Source: Pontederia crassipes (taxonomy: Eukaryota; Streptophyta; Magnoliopsida; Commelinales; Pontederiaceae). Taken from it: a DNA stretch of 64,000 nt. Shown in pieces: positions 11,568-24,678 of this stretch. The stretch lies in assembly GCA_030549335.1 (NCBI GenBank), contig CM060190.1, positions 72,988,118 through 73,052,117 on the forward strand, given 5' to 3'. Both the position numbers and the translations under genes were made by a program. Below the pieces are notes generated by a model, which saw nothing but the letters and a program-made list of their open reading frames with translations, searched no databases and was not told the DNA's origin. Each line of letters begins with the position of its first letter. The stretch's first letter is position 1.

Positions 11568-12879
11568 TATTTTTTCTCGTTGAAAGAAATAAGAACCGAA
11601 ATAAGAAATTATTAAGTGGTTGGTCGTTAAGAACAACAGAATAATCTTTATTTTTTTAAAATAAAAATAGTTATTATTATTAAAATTATTTTCAGATCTT
11701 TTTTATATAATTGGTACTATTACTACTATCGAGCCCACGCGATCTATTAAACGGTAGGAAACAAAACGATTATGAAAAATAAATGATTATATATTATAAA
11801 TTATTATAAATAATAAATCTAAACACATGCTAATTACATTATTCTATAGAATTTTCCTTCTGCATTCTTTTTTTAAGAAATAATATAAATATCAAACTAA
11901 AACAATATTTATTCAATTTTCCAGATTTGTAACATTATTTTTTATTTACTAATTATTATTTACTTCATTTTCTTGTTTGACCCTCCATTTTTTAAAATTT
12001 ATATCTTATATTATCCATGTATATAAAAAAATTTTGATTATGAAATTTATAAATATCAATATAACGATCAACCCGAAAAAATTATTCGATCTGAAAATCG
12101 AATCGAAAATTAGGACTGAATATGATTTAGAATGATTTTTAATAAATTAAAATTCATCCGCTAAAATTAAGGCTCCACCTGTCCGTGGAACTTATTTTTT
12201 ATTTATATAATTAATACATATGTTATCAATTCTTTTATTATAGATATAATATTTTTTATAAAATTTCATACTTTTCTATCTATCACATTGTCAAACTCTA
12301 ATTTAATAATTTTAAATTTTAGTAGTATATTTTATATTTAATATAAAATTAAATATTTTTATATTAATTTTAATTTATTATATTTTCTAAAATATAATTA
12401 TAAAAAATTAAGGCCCTAAAAAACATCGAAAAAAACTATCGATGATGGTTTTTATTTTTTTCAAAATAATTTTAGAATAATTTTAAAAATTTTAAAATCG
12501 ATCCGAAAAGTAACAATTGATTTTTTTAGACCAAAAATCTGACCCAACTAGTGATGAACAGCCGATGAAACTGAAATCCCATGATAAGCAAATATTTGAT
12601 AAATTTTATTATTCTTAATAGTAATTTGAAATATGAAAAGACATTAATTTACCCGATCGTTGTCGATATGTAAATTTTCTCTTGTTCGGTTTCTCTCTAT
12701 CATTTTTATTTTTCTCTCTATTTAAAATGTAACAATATAGGTACCCATGTCAAAATAAATCAGAATTATTTTAAAATATTTCTCAAAACATTATAATATT
12801 ATCCTCCATTTTCTAATGATTATATTGTCATCTCTCTCTTCCATCTTTTAGATGTTATATGGATTTCTAGATTCAATTC
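11568..12879. other. AT-rich intergenic DNA with no recognised feature
   Basis: Very AT-rich sequence between the small MULE and the repeat array. I find no gene, no open frame with a motif and no clear element ends. Confidence 0.5.
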
Positions 12880-13826
12880 TAACTAATACCAAAAAAACTT
12901 GTTTATAAAATGTATATTATCCTTTTTAGACCAATAATTATAGTTCTAAAGCGACAGTTGTGAGTACATAAAATGTATTTCAAATTTTTATTTATTATTT
13001 TAAACTAACAACTTTTCCCTTTAAACTATAAATCTATTATTTAGGCAGTTCTAGTTACCATCATATTTAAGATAATTTCCTTCTTTTGTCCAACTAATAT
13101 ATTCCTTTTAATAATAGTATATTATTGTTATTTTAATTTATTCAAGCTATATACTTATAATATCTCAGATAATATGCTAATTAGAAATTTTGTATTTTGC
13201 CTATTTAAACTAATAATAATAGCCATAGTTCTGAAGTTATAGTTGTAACTAGATAAATTATATTCCACGAGACAAATTTGCACGAGATACGAGAAAAAAA
13301 AAGGTTTATTATTTCAAACTAATAACAAATTTTCTTGAAACTTTATTTAATATTTAGCCAGTTCTAGTTACAATTATATTTAAGATAATTTGCTTATTTG
13401 TCATAGGAATATATACATCTGAATAATAATAAATTTATATTATTTTAGTCAGTTCCCACTGTACTTATAATATCTCAGATAATTTATTATCTTTGTTGTC
13501 CAAAGTTGATGTTTCTTTTAATAAGAAAAAATGTCATTTTTTTGTCTTTTTAAACTAATGAAAGCTTATTTTTTACCTAAGATTATATTCCTTTTTAATA
13601 GTATATATGTTGTTTTAGTTATTTCTTGTTATAACCATATATAAGATAACTTTTTTGTCCTCGGTCTATGTTCCTTTTAAATAAGAATAATAGAATTCTT
13701 CTTTTTATACTAATAACTATATTTATACAAAAGTTACAATATTTGTGTTAAGATCATGTTCCTTTTTTATGATAATTCTCGTTATAATCATATCTAAGTT
13801 ATTTTTTTGTCCTAAGACTATGTTAA
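12880..13826. repeat. Degenerate AT-rich tandem array, left part
   Basis: Blocks recur at about 310 bp. GCAGTTCTAGTTACCATC at about 13046 recurs at about 13358, and ACTTATAATATCTCAGATAA at about 13153 recurs at about 13462. Shorter echoes of TTTGTCC-AAGACTATGTTCCTTTTAATAA-type blocks continue to 13826. Copies are strongly diverged, so this looks like an old local satellite, now split by the gypsy fossil; similar blocks resume after it. Confidence 0.6.
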
Positions 13827-16800
13827 ACTTGTCATAGCCCTGCCCACTAAGACTAGTCATTTATTTGAAAAATTCGTTAAAGAGAAATATAAAAGCAAAC
13901 ATCTATATTGCATATCCCAACTCTTTTATTTTGGTTGGGAGCTTCTCATCAAAGTTAGGGTTAGGTCTTCTTCTTCCTTTGATCTAATTGATCATTTCTT
14001 CCAGATGTTGAAATCTAATCAACTATTGCAGCAATACTATGGATCGTCCACCTTCAAGTGCTTGAAGATCTCTTCACATCAATTGTAGCCACCACCCAAA
14101 GCTCTATCTTCTTTTCATCGCTCTATGTCCAAGTGAGACTACTATTGCCTTGACTATTTTTCTCTCTTCTTGATATATCCTATCATTCTCATGCATTCTA
14201 ATATGATGGTAGCCTACTTGAGATTCAATTTAGAAAAAATTGATGCTCCATGAAGCTCATCTATAGTTGGTATGGAAAATTTATTTTTGATAGTAATGTC
14301 ATTTAGGCCCTATAATCTACACAAAAACGTCAAGTCTCATTTCTTTTACTAGTAACACTAGAGAGGAGAATGGATTGAAATTGTATTGTATAACTGCTTG
14401 CTCCAACGTTTCTTCCACCAACTTCTCTATTTCAGTTTTTTGAAAATGGGGGGTATCTGTACTTGTCCTCCTCTGAAGTCCCAAGTGGTGTAACAATTAA
14501 TTGAAAGTAGGACATAACATCTTGCAATTGGATTATTCTTCTTATCTGATGATGTGATACTGAATCAATATTCAATTTATTATGGCATCTCAAACAAATA
14601 TTTTGATCCTGTCATGCAAAAGACATTGTGAGAGCAGACTAATCAACAATAACTGTCCAAGTTTCTGTAACCACTGAACTTCTAAAATCACATGAGTCCA
14701 TTCAATTGATAAAACATGAAAATCATTCTGAAAAATCATCCCCTATATATGAAATTCCACCTGTGAACATAACTCTGCACATTGTAATTTGCATTCATTC
14801 CCAATCATTACATTAAAGTGTCTAGAATGAGTAATGGACAAAGATAGTTTGAAAATAGTGACTTCTCTTATGAAATTATGAGTAAAACCACTATCTACCA
14901 ATATCGTGATTGAAATTCCTATCACAAAACCCCACATTCTTAAACTTTGAGATTTGAGTACTCCTGACAAGGCATGTAAACTGATTTTCAAGGAATCCTA
15001 TTGACATTCTTGAGTATCAAATTCATTCATTCCTACAAGAATTTGATCTTCCATACTTGTTAGCAACAAAAATTTAGATTTTTATTTGTGTCCCTCGTGA
15101 AATTTCTCATCGCAATTGTAACATAATCCTTCATCTATTCTGTCCATCATTTTTCAATATGAGTGAATCTCTTAACTGGAAGTTGCTCCCTGACTAGAAA
15201 CTAGTGCATTATTTTGCATTAGAACTTTGTGCAGAGTATGTGATAGGATTAATTTGAAAAGTGTTTCTTTAGAATTATAAAGGTTTTGTGAGAAATTAAG
15301 TGAAAAATATTGTGGCTTAGAATGTGATTGTCTGGCCATAGCAATAGCATTCATCAACTTTTCTTCTTATAATTTGGCCAACCCAATTGCTTGCATTAGA
15401 GATTTGGATTGAAATGTCATCAATTCCCTTCTCATATGTGGTTGCAATTCAGAAATGAAACAAGAGAGTAGGAATTATTCCGATAAGCCATTAACCCTAT
15501 TGGTGGCGTTTGGCACTGGAACATTTTGGAACATTTGTTCTCGAGAACTAATTGATGTGATAGAAAAGTTTGGGTTGGTGTTTTGATAAAAAAGTGTAAT
15601 GATGGGGATTTAAAAAGTTGATGTGATGGAAAAGTTTTAGTGAGTGTTTGGATAAAAAGTAAGAACTAAGAATATAATTTATTATTTTATGAGATATAAA
15701 ATTATAGTAAATAAGAATATATTATTAATATTATAATTACGTAAATTGTTATATTGTTAATATTATTTTTATTTATTTTGATTAAACATTTGAATATTAT
15801 TAATATTATAATTTACGTATATTTTAAAATCCAAATATAATTTGTTTTTTTAAAAATAATTGAATAGTTTAATTAATAAAATATTTATTAATTATTAGAA
15901 CTAATTATTTTATAGTTTTTAATTAATAACATTTAATAAATTATTTTATAACATCCTTAATAATGTATTAATATATTATAAATTATATATACATATAAAC
16001 CAAAATAATTAAAAAAATAGATGAAATTTTAAAAAAAAAGCAGCTCAAGAACAAAAAAAAGTCAAATGTTCTCGCCAAACATTTGGGCGAGAACATTTCT
16101 TAAAATGTTCTTGCCCAGCTCACGTTGTTCCCGTCACGTAGCTGCGTTTAGCAGAACATCGAGAACATTTCAATTGTTCTCGGCTGCCAAACGCAACCAT
16201 TAGATAAAGCCTCAAATTTGGACTAATATTTCATAATAGTACTAATTTGGGTTAATTTTGATAAAGCCTCTTAGTACATTTTCAAATTCTGAAAGATCAA
16301 ATCAGATTTCCAAAGCTCTAACAAAATTTGTCCAAGAACTTAGTTGTTTATTTTAATACATCCATCTGTACCATTATAAGGCCACTCATCAAATGCAAAT
16401 AATGTCACTTTGACTCTAGATTCTTTAACTATATTATAGAAATCCAAGAATTGTTCAGCCTTGAATATTGATTCCAGTGGATCACAACCATAAAACTTGG
16501 GAAGTACTAATTTGATATTTTTGAATAAAAACAGATGAGACAAGACCTCGGTTGGATGAACTTAGAGAATGGAATGAAGTATTCTTATTTTCACTATCAC
16601 TGTTGTGTCTAGGGGTGTGTTGTAATATTGCATTCAGATCATCATATTTCTTCTCAAGAGTTGCTATCAATCATTAAGTAAACTTTTCATTAACAAAATA
16701 AATCTATTGTTCCATCAAAACCTGAAGTTTGTTCATGGATTCCTCCATTCTGGACCACCTTGTGCCATCAACCATCATAGAAATCCAAAGAAAACTAGAT

Positions 16801-17385
16801 TGTGACAGAACTTAAGCACACCAGCTATTATGTAGAATTTCTCTATGAATTATTAGAACAAGTTAGTCTCACATAAGAATAAGAAGTCCAAAAATCTCTC
16901 TCAAATTGATCAAAATCTTATTAGGTGTGCAAAGCGGATCAAGAATTGCATAATTCCTCCTCCAGAATGCCACAATTGATATTAAGATTTGCAAAAATTA
17001 GCAAGAGCACTAGTTATTAAGTTGTCGTAGCCCAGCCCACTAAGCCCGATCATTTATTTGGAAAATCCGTCAGAGAGGGGTATAAAAGCAAACATTTATA
17101 CTGTAGATCCCAACTCTTTTATTTCAGTTGGGAGCTTCTCATCGAAGTTAGGGTTAGCTCCTCTTCTTCCTTTGATCTAATTTATCATTTCTTCCAAAAA
17201 TACAATCAATTATTGCAGCAACACTATGGATCGTCCACCTTCAAGTGCTTGAGGATCTCTTCACAACAACTGTAGCCACCACCCAAAGCTCTATCTTCTT
17301 CTTGTTGGCACTCTATGTCCAGGTGAGATTGCTATTGCCTTGACTACTTCTCTCTCTTCTTGATATCTCCTATCTCTTCGTGATG
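13827..17385 (-). mobile_element. Ty3/gypsy LTR retrotransposon fossil, badly decayed
   Basis: Direct terminal repeats of ~350-360 bp lie at 13829-14187 and 17025-17374; roughly a tenth of positions differ, which suggests an age of several million years. Between them the minus strand keeps gag (about 16340-16540, LPKFYGCDPLESIFKAEQF), an aspartic protease (about 14860-14990, with the VDSG motif) and a scrap of reverse transcriptase near 14300. The gag-protease-RT order fits a minus-strand gypsy element. It is heavily broken, with many breaks and most of pol gone. A MITE is inserted inside it. The repeats carry GTATAAAAGC on the plus strand, opposite to the coding direction. Confidence 0.75.
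15502..16198. mobile_element. MITE nested in the gypsy fossil
   Basis: A 697-bp AT-rich segment has terminal inverted repeats that both begin GGTKGCGTTTGGCA. Inner repeats are built on GAACATTT and TTGTTCTCG. It is flanked by ATT on both sides (15499-15501, 16199-16201), which would be a 3-bp target duplication. It has no coding capacity. The 3-bp duplication points to a PIF/Harbinger-like MITE, although ATT is not the usual TWA. Confidence 0.7.
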
Positions 17386-19204
17386 TGTAAGATTCCATCT
17401 CTCAGGTGGAAATCAGTAATGGTGGATAGTGATAAAAAAGAAAGGCAAACAAAACATAGGAGAGAAAAGAAAGGGAAACAATGCGCAAAAGGAAAAATGG
17501 ATTTTGAGCACCAAATAAGCTCCAAGAATACAAAACTTGTAAAATGACTCAGACATATGTCTCGTCCCGGCCTTCATTCTATTTATATTGTCTTGCTTTC
17601 AAGCTATTATATGATGTCACATGATATCACTAGAATTACACATTTCTGTTACATCTCATATGTCAACTATATTCGCTGAGGTGTACAATTTATCATGTAA
17701 TAAAATCCTTCAAGCATGGTGGTTTCTTTATATTTCTTCTAATCTTCTCATCTCCTGTCTTGTCGGTTGCTGCCACTTATAACAGTTGTTGATTATTTAT
17801 AATAAATTACGTTTCTATTAAATAAGAAAAATGATGTTATGTCTTTTGAAACTAATAACTATAGAAAAGTTATTTCTTTTGCTCTAAGATTATGATCATT
17901 TGTATTTATACTTAAGATAATTCCAAAAAATAGATATAGATTGTTTCAGTTAATTATTATTGCTGCAGTGATATCCAAAATAAGTTTCTTTTGGCATAAG
18001 ACTATGTACCTTTTAATAATAACATAGATTATATTCTTTAAAAATGAATAATAAAATATGAAGTCTCACTATTCTCACTCCAAAAAATACTATTACCACT
18101 TCATTTTATTAGATAGGAGTAAAAATGTTCAGCACTAATAAAAAAGAATAGCATTAGTACCTTTAAAGTGACAATAGAGCCTCTAAAATAAATTTTATTA
18201 TTTGAATTTAAGTTTATATAATATTGTAATAATATGAAATATAAAATCCAACTTCTCAATTTTAACCAAATCAAAATTAATCTGTAATCATATAAAATTA
18301 TTATTTAAATAATAATCTTCTTAAATTTGTAGGTGAAAACGGCCCTTGGGCTCTGAAAGAGACGACTCTACGATGCTACCGAAGGTAGATTTATATCAGA
18401 TAATCAGAAGTACAAAATTTATTGGAGAAAGAACACGAGCTAATTTTTGTATTTCTCATAATTTATTATTAGTTTTTTTCCTCGGCGAAATAATCGAATG
18501 CAAAGTGTAAACCATTTATCTTCGACAAATTGGAGGCACGGATTTCTAATGTGTAAACTAAAATAAAAACAAAGGTAATTGGGGTACAAATGAAATTAGT
18601 GCCCGTTATCTGTTAAGAAGGTAATTGGGGTACAACCGTACAAGGTAAGTGTAGGCGAATTTCAGTATGAAATAAAAGAATCCAGATAAAAATATTTTAT
18701 AAAAATGAAAGTCTCGAGTACGCCATGAAACTCGGCAAGAACTCAATTTGAATTAATCTATGAACTCCGAAGGATTCAATTATTGAAGATGAATAAACTG
18801 TCATTTTGCAAATTATATGTATTGCAAATCATATTTTGCTTTACAGGACGAAATAGCTCTCAAGCTCCCAGTTCCAGAACAAAGCATGTCGATGTTGTTG
18901 TCATCATTCCCCACTGCATGCAAAAGAGGGTAGGAATGAAACAAAAACACATTCCACACCCAAACACCCAAGATTCACAGACAACCGGCTACTCGCCCAC
19001 AAACCATCCAAAACCTTCAACACCTGTAACACAGGTCTGTAATCAAGAACATGAGGAATGGTTTCATAAAAGCAAATCGACCCCACGGACACATCAAGAA
19101 ATCTACTAGCTTAAACGCCCATTGTTATCTTCCTTTCCAAAATCACGAAACGACGGAGCTACATTACGACAATGAACTAATAGAGCTTAAGCCATGAGGC
19201 CAGG
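17386..19204. other. Repeat-array remnant and downstream flank of the coiled-coil gene
   Basis: Between 17386 and about 17800 lies sequence of unknown origin, perhaps another LTR scrap. From about 17810 to 18060 blocks of the AT-rich array resume (ACTAATAACTATA, CTAAGATTATG and CATAAGACTATGTACC types). Nothing is recognised from 18060 to 18780. The last few hundred bases up to 19204 should hold the 3' UTR of the coiled-coil gene. Confidence 0.5.
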
Positions 19205-22200
19205 CTAATATCGCTTTCCAAGGATAATGCCAATAATTATGGACACCAAGGCTACCCCTAGAACGAACTTGAAGGCCATGGCTCCGGGAGGCTTGGGGGC
19301 AACTTGGGTGGTTGCCTGTACAGATTCGGTCCTTGTAGTCTTAGGCACCTTATCATTGTCCTTACTCTTTGATAACAAAGCTCCATCAAAAACAATGTCT
19401 CTCGTTTTAGTATCCATGATATCCTTTGTTCCAGCTAGCAGCAGCTCATTATTCCCCTACAGAAAGGAACAAATTTGTTAGTTACTCTGTTCCTCTTGTC
19501 CATAAAATTTGGAACAATTAGATACTTCAAGTGTAAGAAAGAGCTGTAGAACTTGCCTCTGCTGTAGTCATTGAAGGTACTACCTGCAGCTTCTTAAGCT
19601 CTGCATTCTTCTTTTCCATTTCGTCAGTCCTTTCATTTGCCAGCAGCAACATGTTGCCAAGCTTTGCATTTTCATGCCGTAGTTCATCAAGTTCGGCAAT
19701 GAGACGTGAATGTTTCTCACTTTCTTCTGAGATCTGTAAGGATCCGACAATATAAAGAACAAAGCATTAAAGTATGAATAAAAAACTTGAAATAACTCTG
19801 CAAAGATATTTGCATTCTGGCTCACCTGTTCGTGATTACTATTATCATGTATGTATATAATCAAAAGAAATTGCAACTCCATACAGAAAATCAAAGCTTT
19901 TACTGTTGTCCCAATTTTCTGTTACCATTTTTGTGAGACTACCGAAGTACAAGCCAACTACCAACTAGTTAAATATACAAAAGGGACCAAAACTGCCTTC
20001 ATTAAGAACAAATCAGTTGAGTTTCAAGAGCTACTGGTTAATGAACCTATTTCATTTCAGATATACTACGAGATAACCAGCCCTCTTTCTAGTCAACATG
20101 TAGTCAATTTAACATAGAGATCACTGATTACCTGCTTTGTCATTGTCCTATGTGATACATCTAGCAAATTTTGGATTTCCTTTAGTTGTTGATTCAAGGC
20201 ATCTCTTTCCTGGAGTATGTTGGCATGTTCTTCAAGCTTCGAAGTAAATGCTGCATCCTTCTCGAGAGCATCTGATCTCATACTCTCAATCTGCAAAAAC
20301 ATTTGTTTTAGGTATGACATCTATTACCTTTCATGCCTCAAAAAAGAAATGTATTATAAAATGAAAAGTGAAGAATTATTTTTACAAATTCTATAAGGCT
20401 AATTTATGTATATACTTTTTCAAATATGGCAATGGATCATGCAACACTAACCTGAGATTGATGTTTCTCATTGACAGAAGCAATCTGCTGCACGAGCTCC
20501 TCCACCTCTTTCCTTAAAGACAGAAGCTGCATGGACATGCCCTCCTTCTCTTTGTCAACTCTGTTTAATTCTAGTTGTAATTCATTCAATTTCCTCTCAC
20601 AAGCAGCAAGTTCTCGTGATAGATCCAAATTCTCTCTAGCTAAGCCTTCATTTTCTGACTTGAGGGTTAAGACAGTTTCTGTAGCTTCTACTGTTTGAGC
20701 TTCATAAAATGCCTTTTCGTCATTGAGAGACTTTAACATATCATGTAATTCTTTGGCTTCAAACTCCTTCTTTTTAAAACCTTCTGCTGCTTTTTGTTGC
20801 TCAAGCTCTGTTTGTTGAAGTAAGGTTTCATGTAATGCTTTCAACTCCAAGTTTCTTGTTGTAACTTCATCGACCTCCTTACCTTGATGTTCCAGTTGTT
20901 CTTGTGCATAATTGAGTTTATCAAGCAGAAATTTCTCTTGAGCTTTTGAAGCATCAAGATCTTCTTCCATACTTTTCACCTGTGAAGTTAAAGACCTCAA
21001 ATCACTCTGCAGTGACTCAATCATTTTCTCAGATTCAGAAAGTTTTTTCTCTTGACTAGCAGACAGATGTTCACTCTTAGTTCTTTCTACATTAGCTACA
21101 TTGAGTCTATCAGTCAACTCTATCACCTTCTCATTTGCAGCCTGCAGCTCAGTTTCAAGACTTGCTGCTTTTGTCTGGTAAGCTTCAACTTCCACAAAAA
21201 GTTCAGAAGCCTTACTGCTGTATTGTTTCAGTTCAGAATCTGTAGTCTTTAGTTTTGCCTCCGAAGATGTCACTATTTGTTCAAGTTCCAGTGTTCGCTG
21301 AGTAGCAGCTTCCAACAATTTTTCCAATTCTCCCACTTTCTTTTCAGCATCTTCAGCTCTGGATTGGGTAGAATTAATCAAGCTTTCTAGATTCAGACTT
21401 CGTTGTTCTGATGCACTAGCAAGGCCCTCATGTTCAGCACACTTGTGATCAAGATCACTCAGATCCTTTTCAAGTTGTGAATTTATTGATAGTGACTGGG
21501 TTAAAGACGATTCCAGCTGGACAATCTTTTCTTCAAGATGCTTCAGCTCCTTTTCAAATTGTTGCTTGAGCTCCATATTCTGCATTTCAGCAGTTGTCAC
21601 CTTCATCTCGTTCTCTGCTAATTGTGCCTTTAGAAACTCTTCAGCTGCATTCGATGCTTGAAGCAAATCTTCAAATTCAAGGTTTCTCTTCATAGTAGCC
21701 TCCAAAGTTGTTCTTGCTTCATGATAGAGCTCTTCAAGTGATCTTAGCTTCTTTCCTTGTTCCTCTTTATCTGATAATGCTTCAGAGAGAAGTGAACTGG
21801 TCTTACTGAATTCCTGTTCATGAAGACTTAGTTTATCCTCCAATTTGCTGCAGAGTTCTTCATTCTCCAACAGTTTTACGCGAAGATCTGCAATTGTGGT
21901 TTGTAGATTGACATTTTCTCCACTCAAGTTAGACAAATCGTTCTGTAAAGTCACAATCTTCAATTCTTGGACGCTTGAGAGAGTTTCTATGGCTTCTCTT
22001 TCTTTTGTTTGTTCTTGAAGCTTCATCTCAGCTACCTCTAAGCTTCCGGTCTTCGTTCGGAGATCTTCTTCGGTGGCAGCCAGTTTCATCTCACAGTCCT
22101 TAAGCTGTAATTTTAGAGCTTCTCCAGTTGCATTTGATGCTTGAATCAAATCCTCAAGTTCAAGGTTTCTGCTTGAAGCACTCTCTGAGGCTGTTCTGGT

Positions 22201-24678
22201 TTCATGATGTAGCTCTTCAAGTGATTTTAGCTTCTGTTCAAGTTCCTCTTTATGTGATGATGCTTCAGAGAGAAGTGAATCAGCGTTGCTAAAATTTTGT
22301 TCAGCAAGATTTAGCTTAGCCTCCAATTTGCTATAGAGCTCGGCATTCTCCAACAGCTTTGAGTTAAGATCTGCTATTGTAGTTTGCAAAACCACCTTTT
22401 CTCCATTTAATTTTGACAAATCAGTTTTCAAACTCGATATTTCCATTTCCTGGTCCCTTGAGAGAGCTTCAATGGCTTCTCTTTCTTTCACCTGCTCTTG
22501 AATTGCCATTTCAACTCTGTCGAATTTTGCATTCATTATTTGGAGATCTTCTTCAGTGGTTGCAAGCTTCATCTCACACTCCTTCAGCTGTGATTTCAAG
22601 CTTCCTTCTGCAACTTTTGACGCCTGAACCAAATCCTCCAGCTCTGTTGCTTGTGACCTTGTGAGTCGTAACTGTTCCTGAGCTGATGAAAGCTCCAACC
22701 TAGTAGTCAGTAGAGCTTCTTCGACCTGCTTGTTCTCCGCAATCTTATCTTGAAGTCTTTTCAACTCCTTTTGCAGATCATTGATCTGATGTTCTGTATT
22801 TTTTGAATTACTTTGTGCCACTTCTAGCATTTGCTCAAGCTCTTGCACCTTCCTTGATTCCAATTTTGCCTGTGAACCATTCTCCTTCTGTAGCTCATCC
22901 AGTTTACATACCTCAGCAGCTGATAATGCTAACTCTTCCTCAAGTTCTTTCACCCTTTTTCTCGAGAACTCCAACTCAGATGATAGGCCAGCGGATGTCT
23001 CCTTCACATCTAGAAGCTCCTTGTACATCAAATCTTTAGCTGCCAAGGCTTCTTGCATAGAATTAAGCTGGAAATCATATTTTTTCTCAGTTTCTAATAT
23101 TTGATTTTTCATGATCTCTTGATCATGTTCAAGTTCTTGACAATGCTTAGTCATGGAATTTAACTTCTCATTTGCATGATCAACCTCCACTTTTAGCAAA
23201 GTCTTTTCATTTTCCGAATGTTTCAGATCTCTAGCAATGTCTTCAAGTTGAAGCTTAAGCTCTTGGATCTTCTCTTCCTCTTCCATCATTAGAAAATTGT
23301 CATTTGCACCAGAGTTGTCTAATACAAAATCTGTGGCACGAGAGGTTTGTTGAACTCCCAAAATTGGGTTGAGAAGATTGGAGCTCTCTTTTACATCTAT
23401 CAATTCCTTCTCAACCTTTATGAATTCCCCATCTGATGCAGTTTCTTCTTCTTCCTTATTTTCCTCCTTGCTCGGAATCTCTGAGTTGTCATTTACTAAG
23501 ATCTTCTGTCCATTTTCTTCTGTCTGCAATGGAACATTGTAAGTGAAAATCATGTCAGTTTATGTTTTTCTTGTGTGGTTTTTTTTCTTTTTTGGAAAAG
23601 AGGATGATATTGTTTATTGTATTTGTATCCATTCAGCAGAGTAACAAAAACTAAAGTACGTTACAAAAGGCATTTTCCTTTTTCTAATCAAATGAATAGT
23701 TGAATACCTAATTAGAAGCAATATGACAAAATAAAGTAAGCCCACATTTTAGCCAATAAGTAAAATTAACTAAACTAGCATTTATTTCCATTTCAATAGA
23801 TGACTAACAGACAACAGCAGAAGTGTAAGTTGAAAATTCAGTCATTTGTTCATTTATTTAGAGAATTAATTTTCTCAGATAGTAGAATTATTAGAATCCC
23901 CACCTTATCATGTATGTTTATAAGAGAGACAAAATAAAAGGAATAGTTGGACTTAATTATGATGGTTATGGATCACACACTGGCTGCAAAAACATAAATA
24001 ATCATGTCAATCCATCAGGTACTTTTTAGACTTTTTGAATTGTTTGATTTCCTAGAGCTGTGCATATAATAGAAAGGACAATCTCACTTAAGAGCACTAG
24101 TGTGTTTCCTGGATTTTTCTTTCTTAATGAATGATGTCAGAGCTTCCACTCTGATCTTTTAGAGTGGTTTGAATTAGCATACTGTTGTTTACATGTAGCA
24201 CTTCCTTCTCTTGATATGCTAAGGGAACAAGGCCTGAAATCAGGGTTATGGTAGCCTTTCAAAGAGCAGAGTGCATGAGTTTGAATAGAGCCATGAAAGG
24301 ATTCATGTCGCTCATGCAAGATAGTTGGAATTGTTGCCACCATCCTCTAATTTTTGCATATTGGTCTGAATGATGAATTTCAGTTTTGAGTAAATCATCT
24401 TGGGTAAGTATGATACGCCGACAACTATGCATGTATAAATCATAAGCATCAGTAAGGCATTGTTATCCCTAAACAAACAAAAAAGGAATTACTGAGATAT
24501 AAACTTCAAGAAACATTATCCTAAGTATTGCACGTTTCCACATTTAAATTTAGTTGAACCAGAAGTATTACCACAGTGAAGAAGGTTCTTAAGAAAGATG
24601 GGAATTTATTACCTCTGATTCAACCTTCTCAGGCAGATCCACTTTGACATCAGCACTTGCTGGCGAGTCTTCAGCCAT
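19205..24678 (-). CDS. Tail-anchored long coiled-coil protein, PICC/PICL-like
   Basis: Five exons (24678-24613, 23523-20452, 20290-20132, 19733-19584, 19456-19205) have GT-AG introns, all in phase 0, and encode 1232 aa. After an acidic N-terminus of about 100 residues nearly the whole protein is heptad-patterned coiled coil rich in Leu, Glu, Lys and Gln. The end is a single hydrophobic helix (about 1211-1228, FVLGVALVSIIIGIIL) followed by GKRY, a classic tail anchor. In Arabidopsis the long coiled-coil proteins PICC and PICL share this plan; they are ER-anchored and PICC is induced by microbial patterns. That assignment is from memory of the family. Residues 317-477 and 478-638 are an exact-length tandem duplication. 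A C/T-rich leader near 25560-25720 suggests a 5'-UTR intron. Confidence 0.88.
21586..22641 (-). repeat. In-frame 483-bp internal tandem duplication
   Basis: Inside the large exon of the coiled-coil gene, units start at 22641, 22158 and 21675, each exactly 483 bp apart. Each begins (L/F)EDL(V/I/L)QAS and continues with a (E/D)CEMKLA(T/A)TEEDL segment. Two units are complete (161 residues each) and the third runs about 30 residues. The 161 residues are 23 heptads, so the coiled-coil register is kept across the joints. Confidence 0.93.

Noticed and set aside
22413-23039. Plus-strand frames over the coiled-coil exon
   Set aside because: Antisense shadows of the heptad-rich coding sequence.
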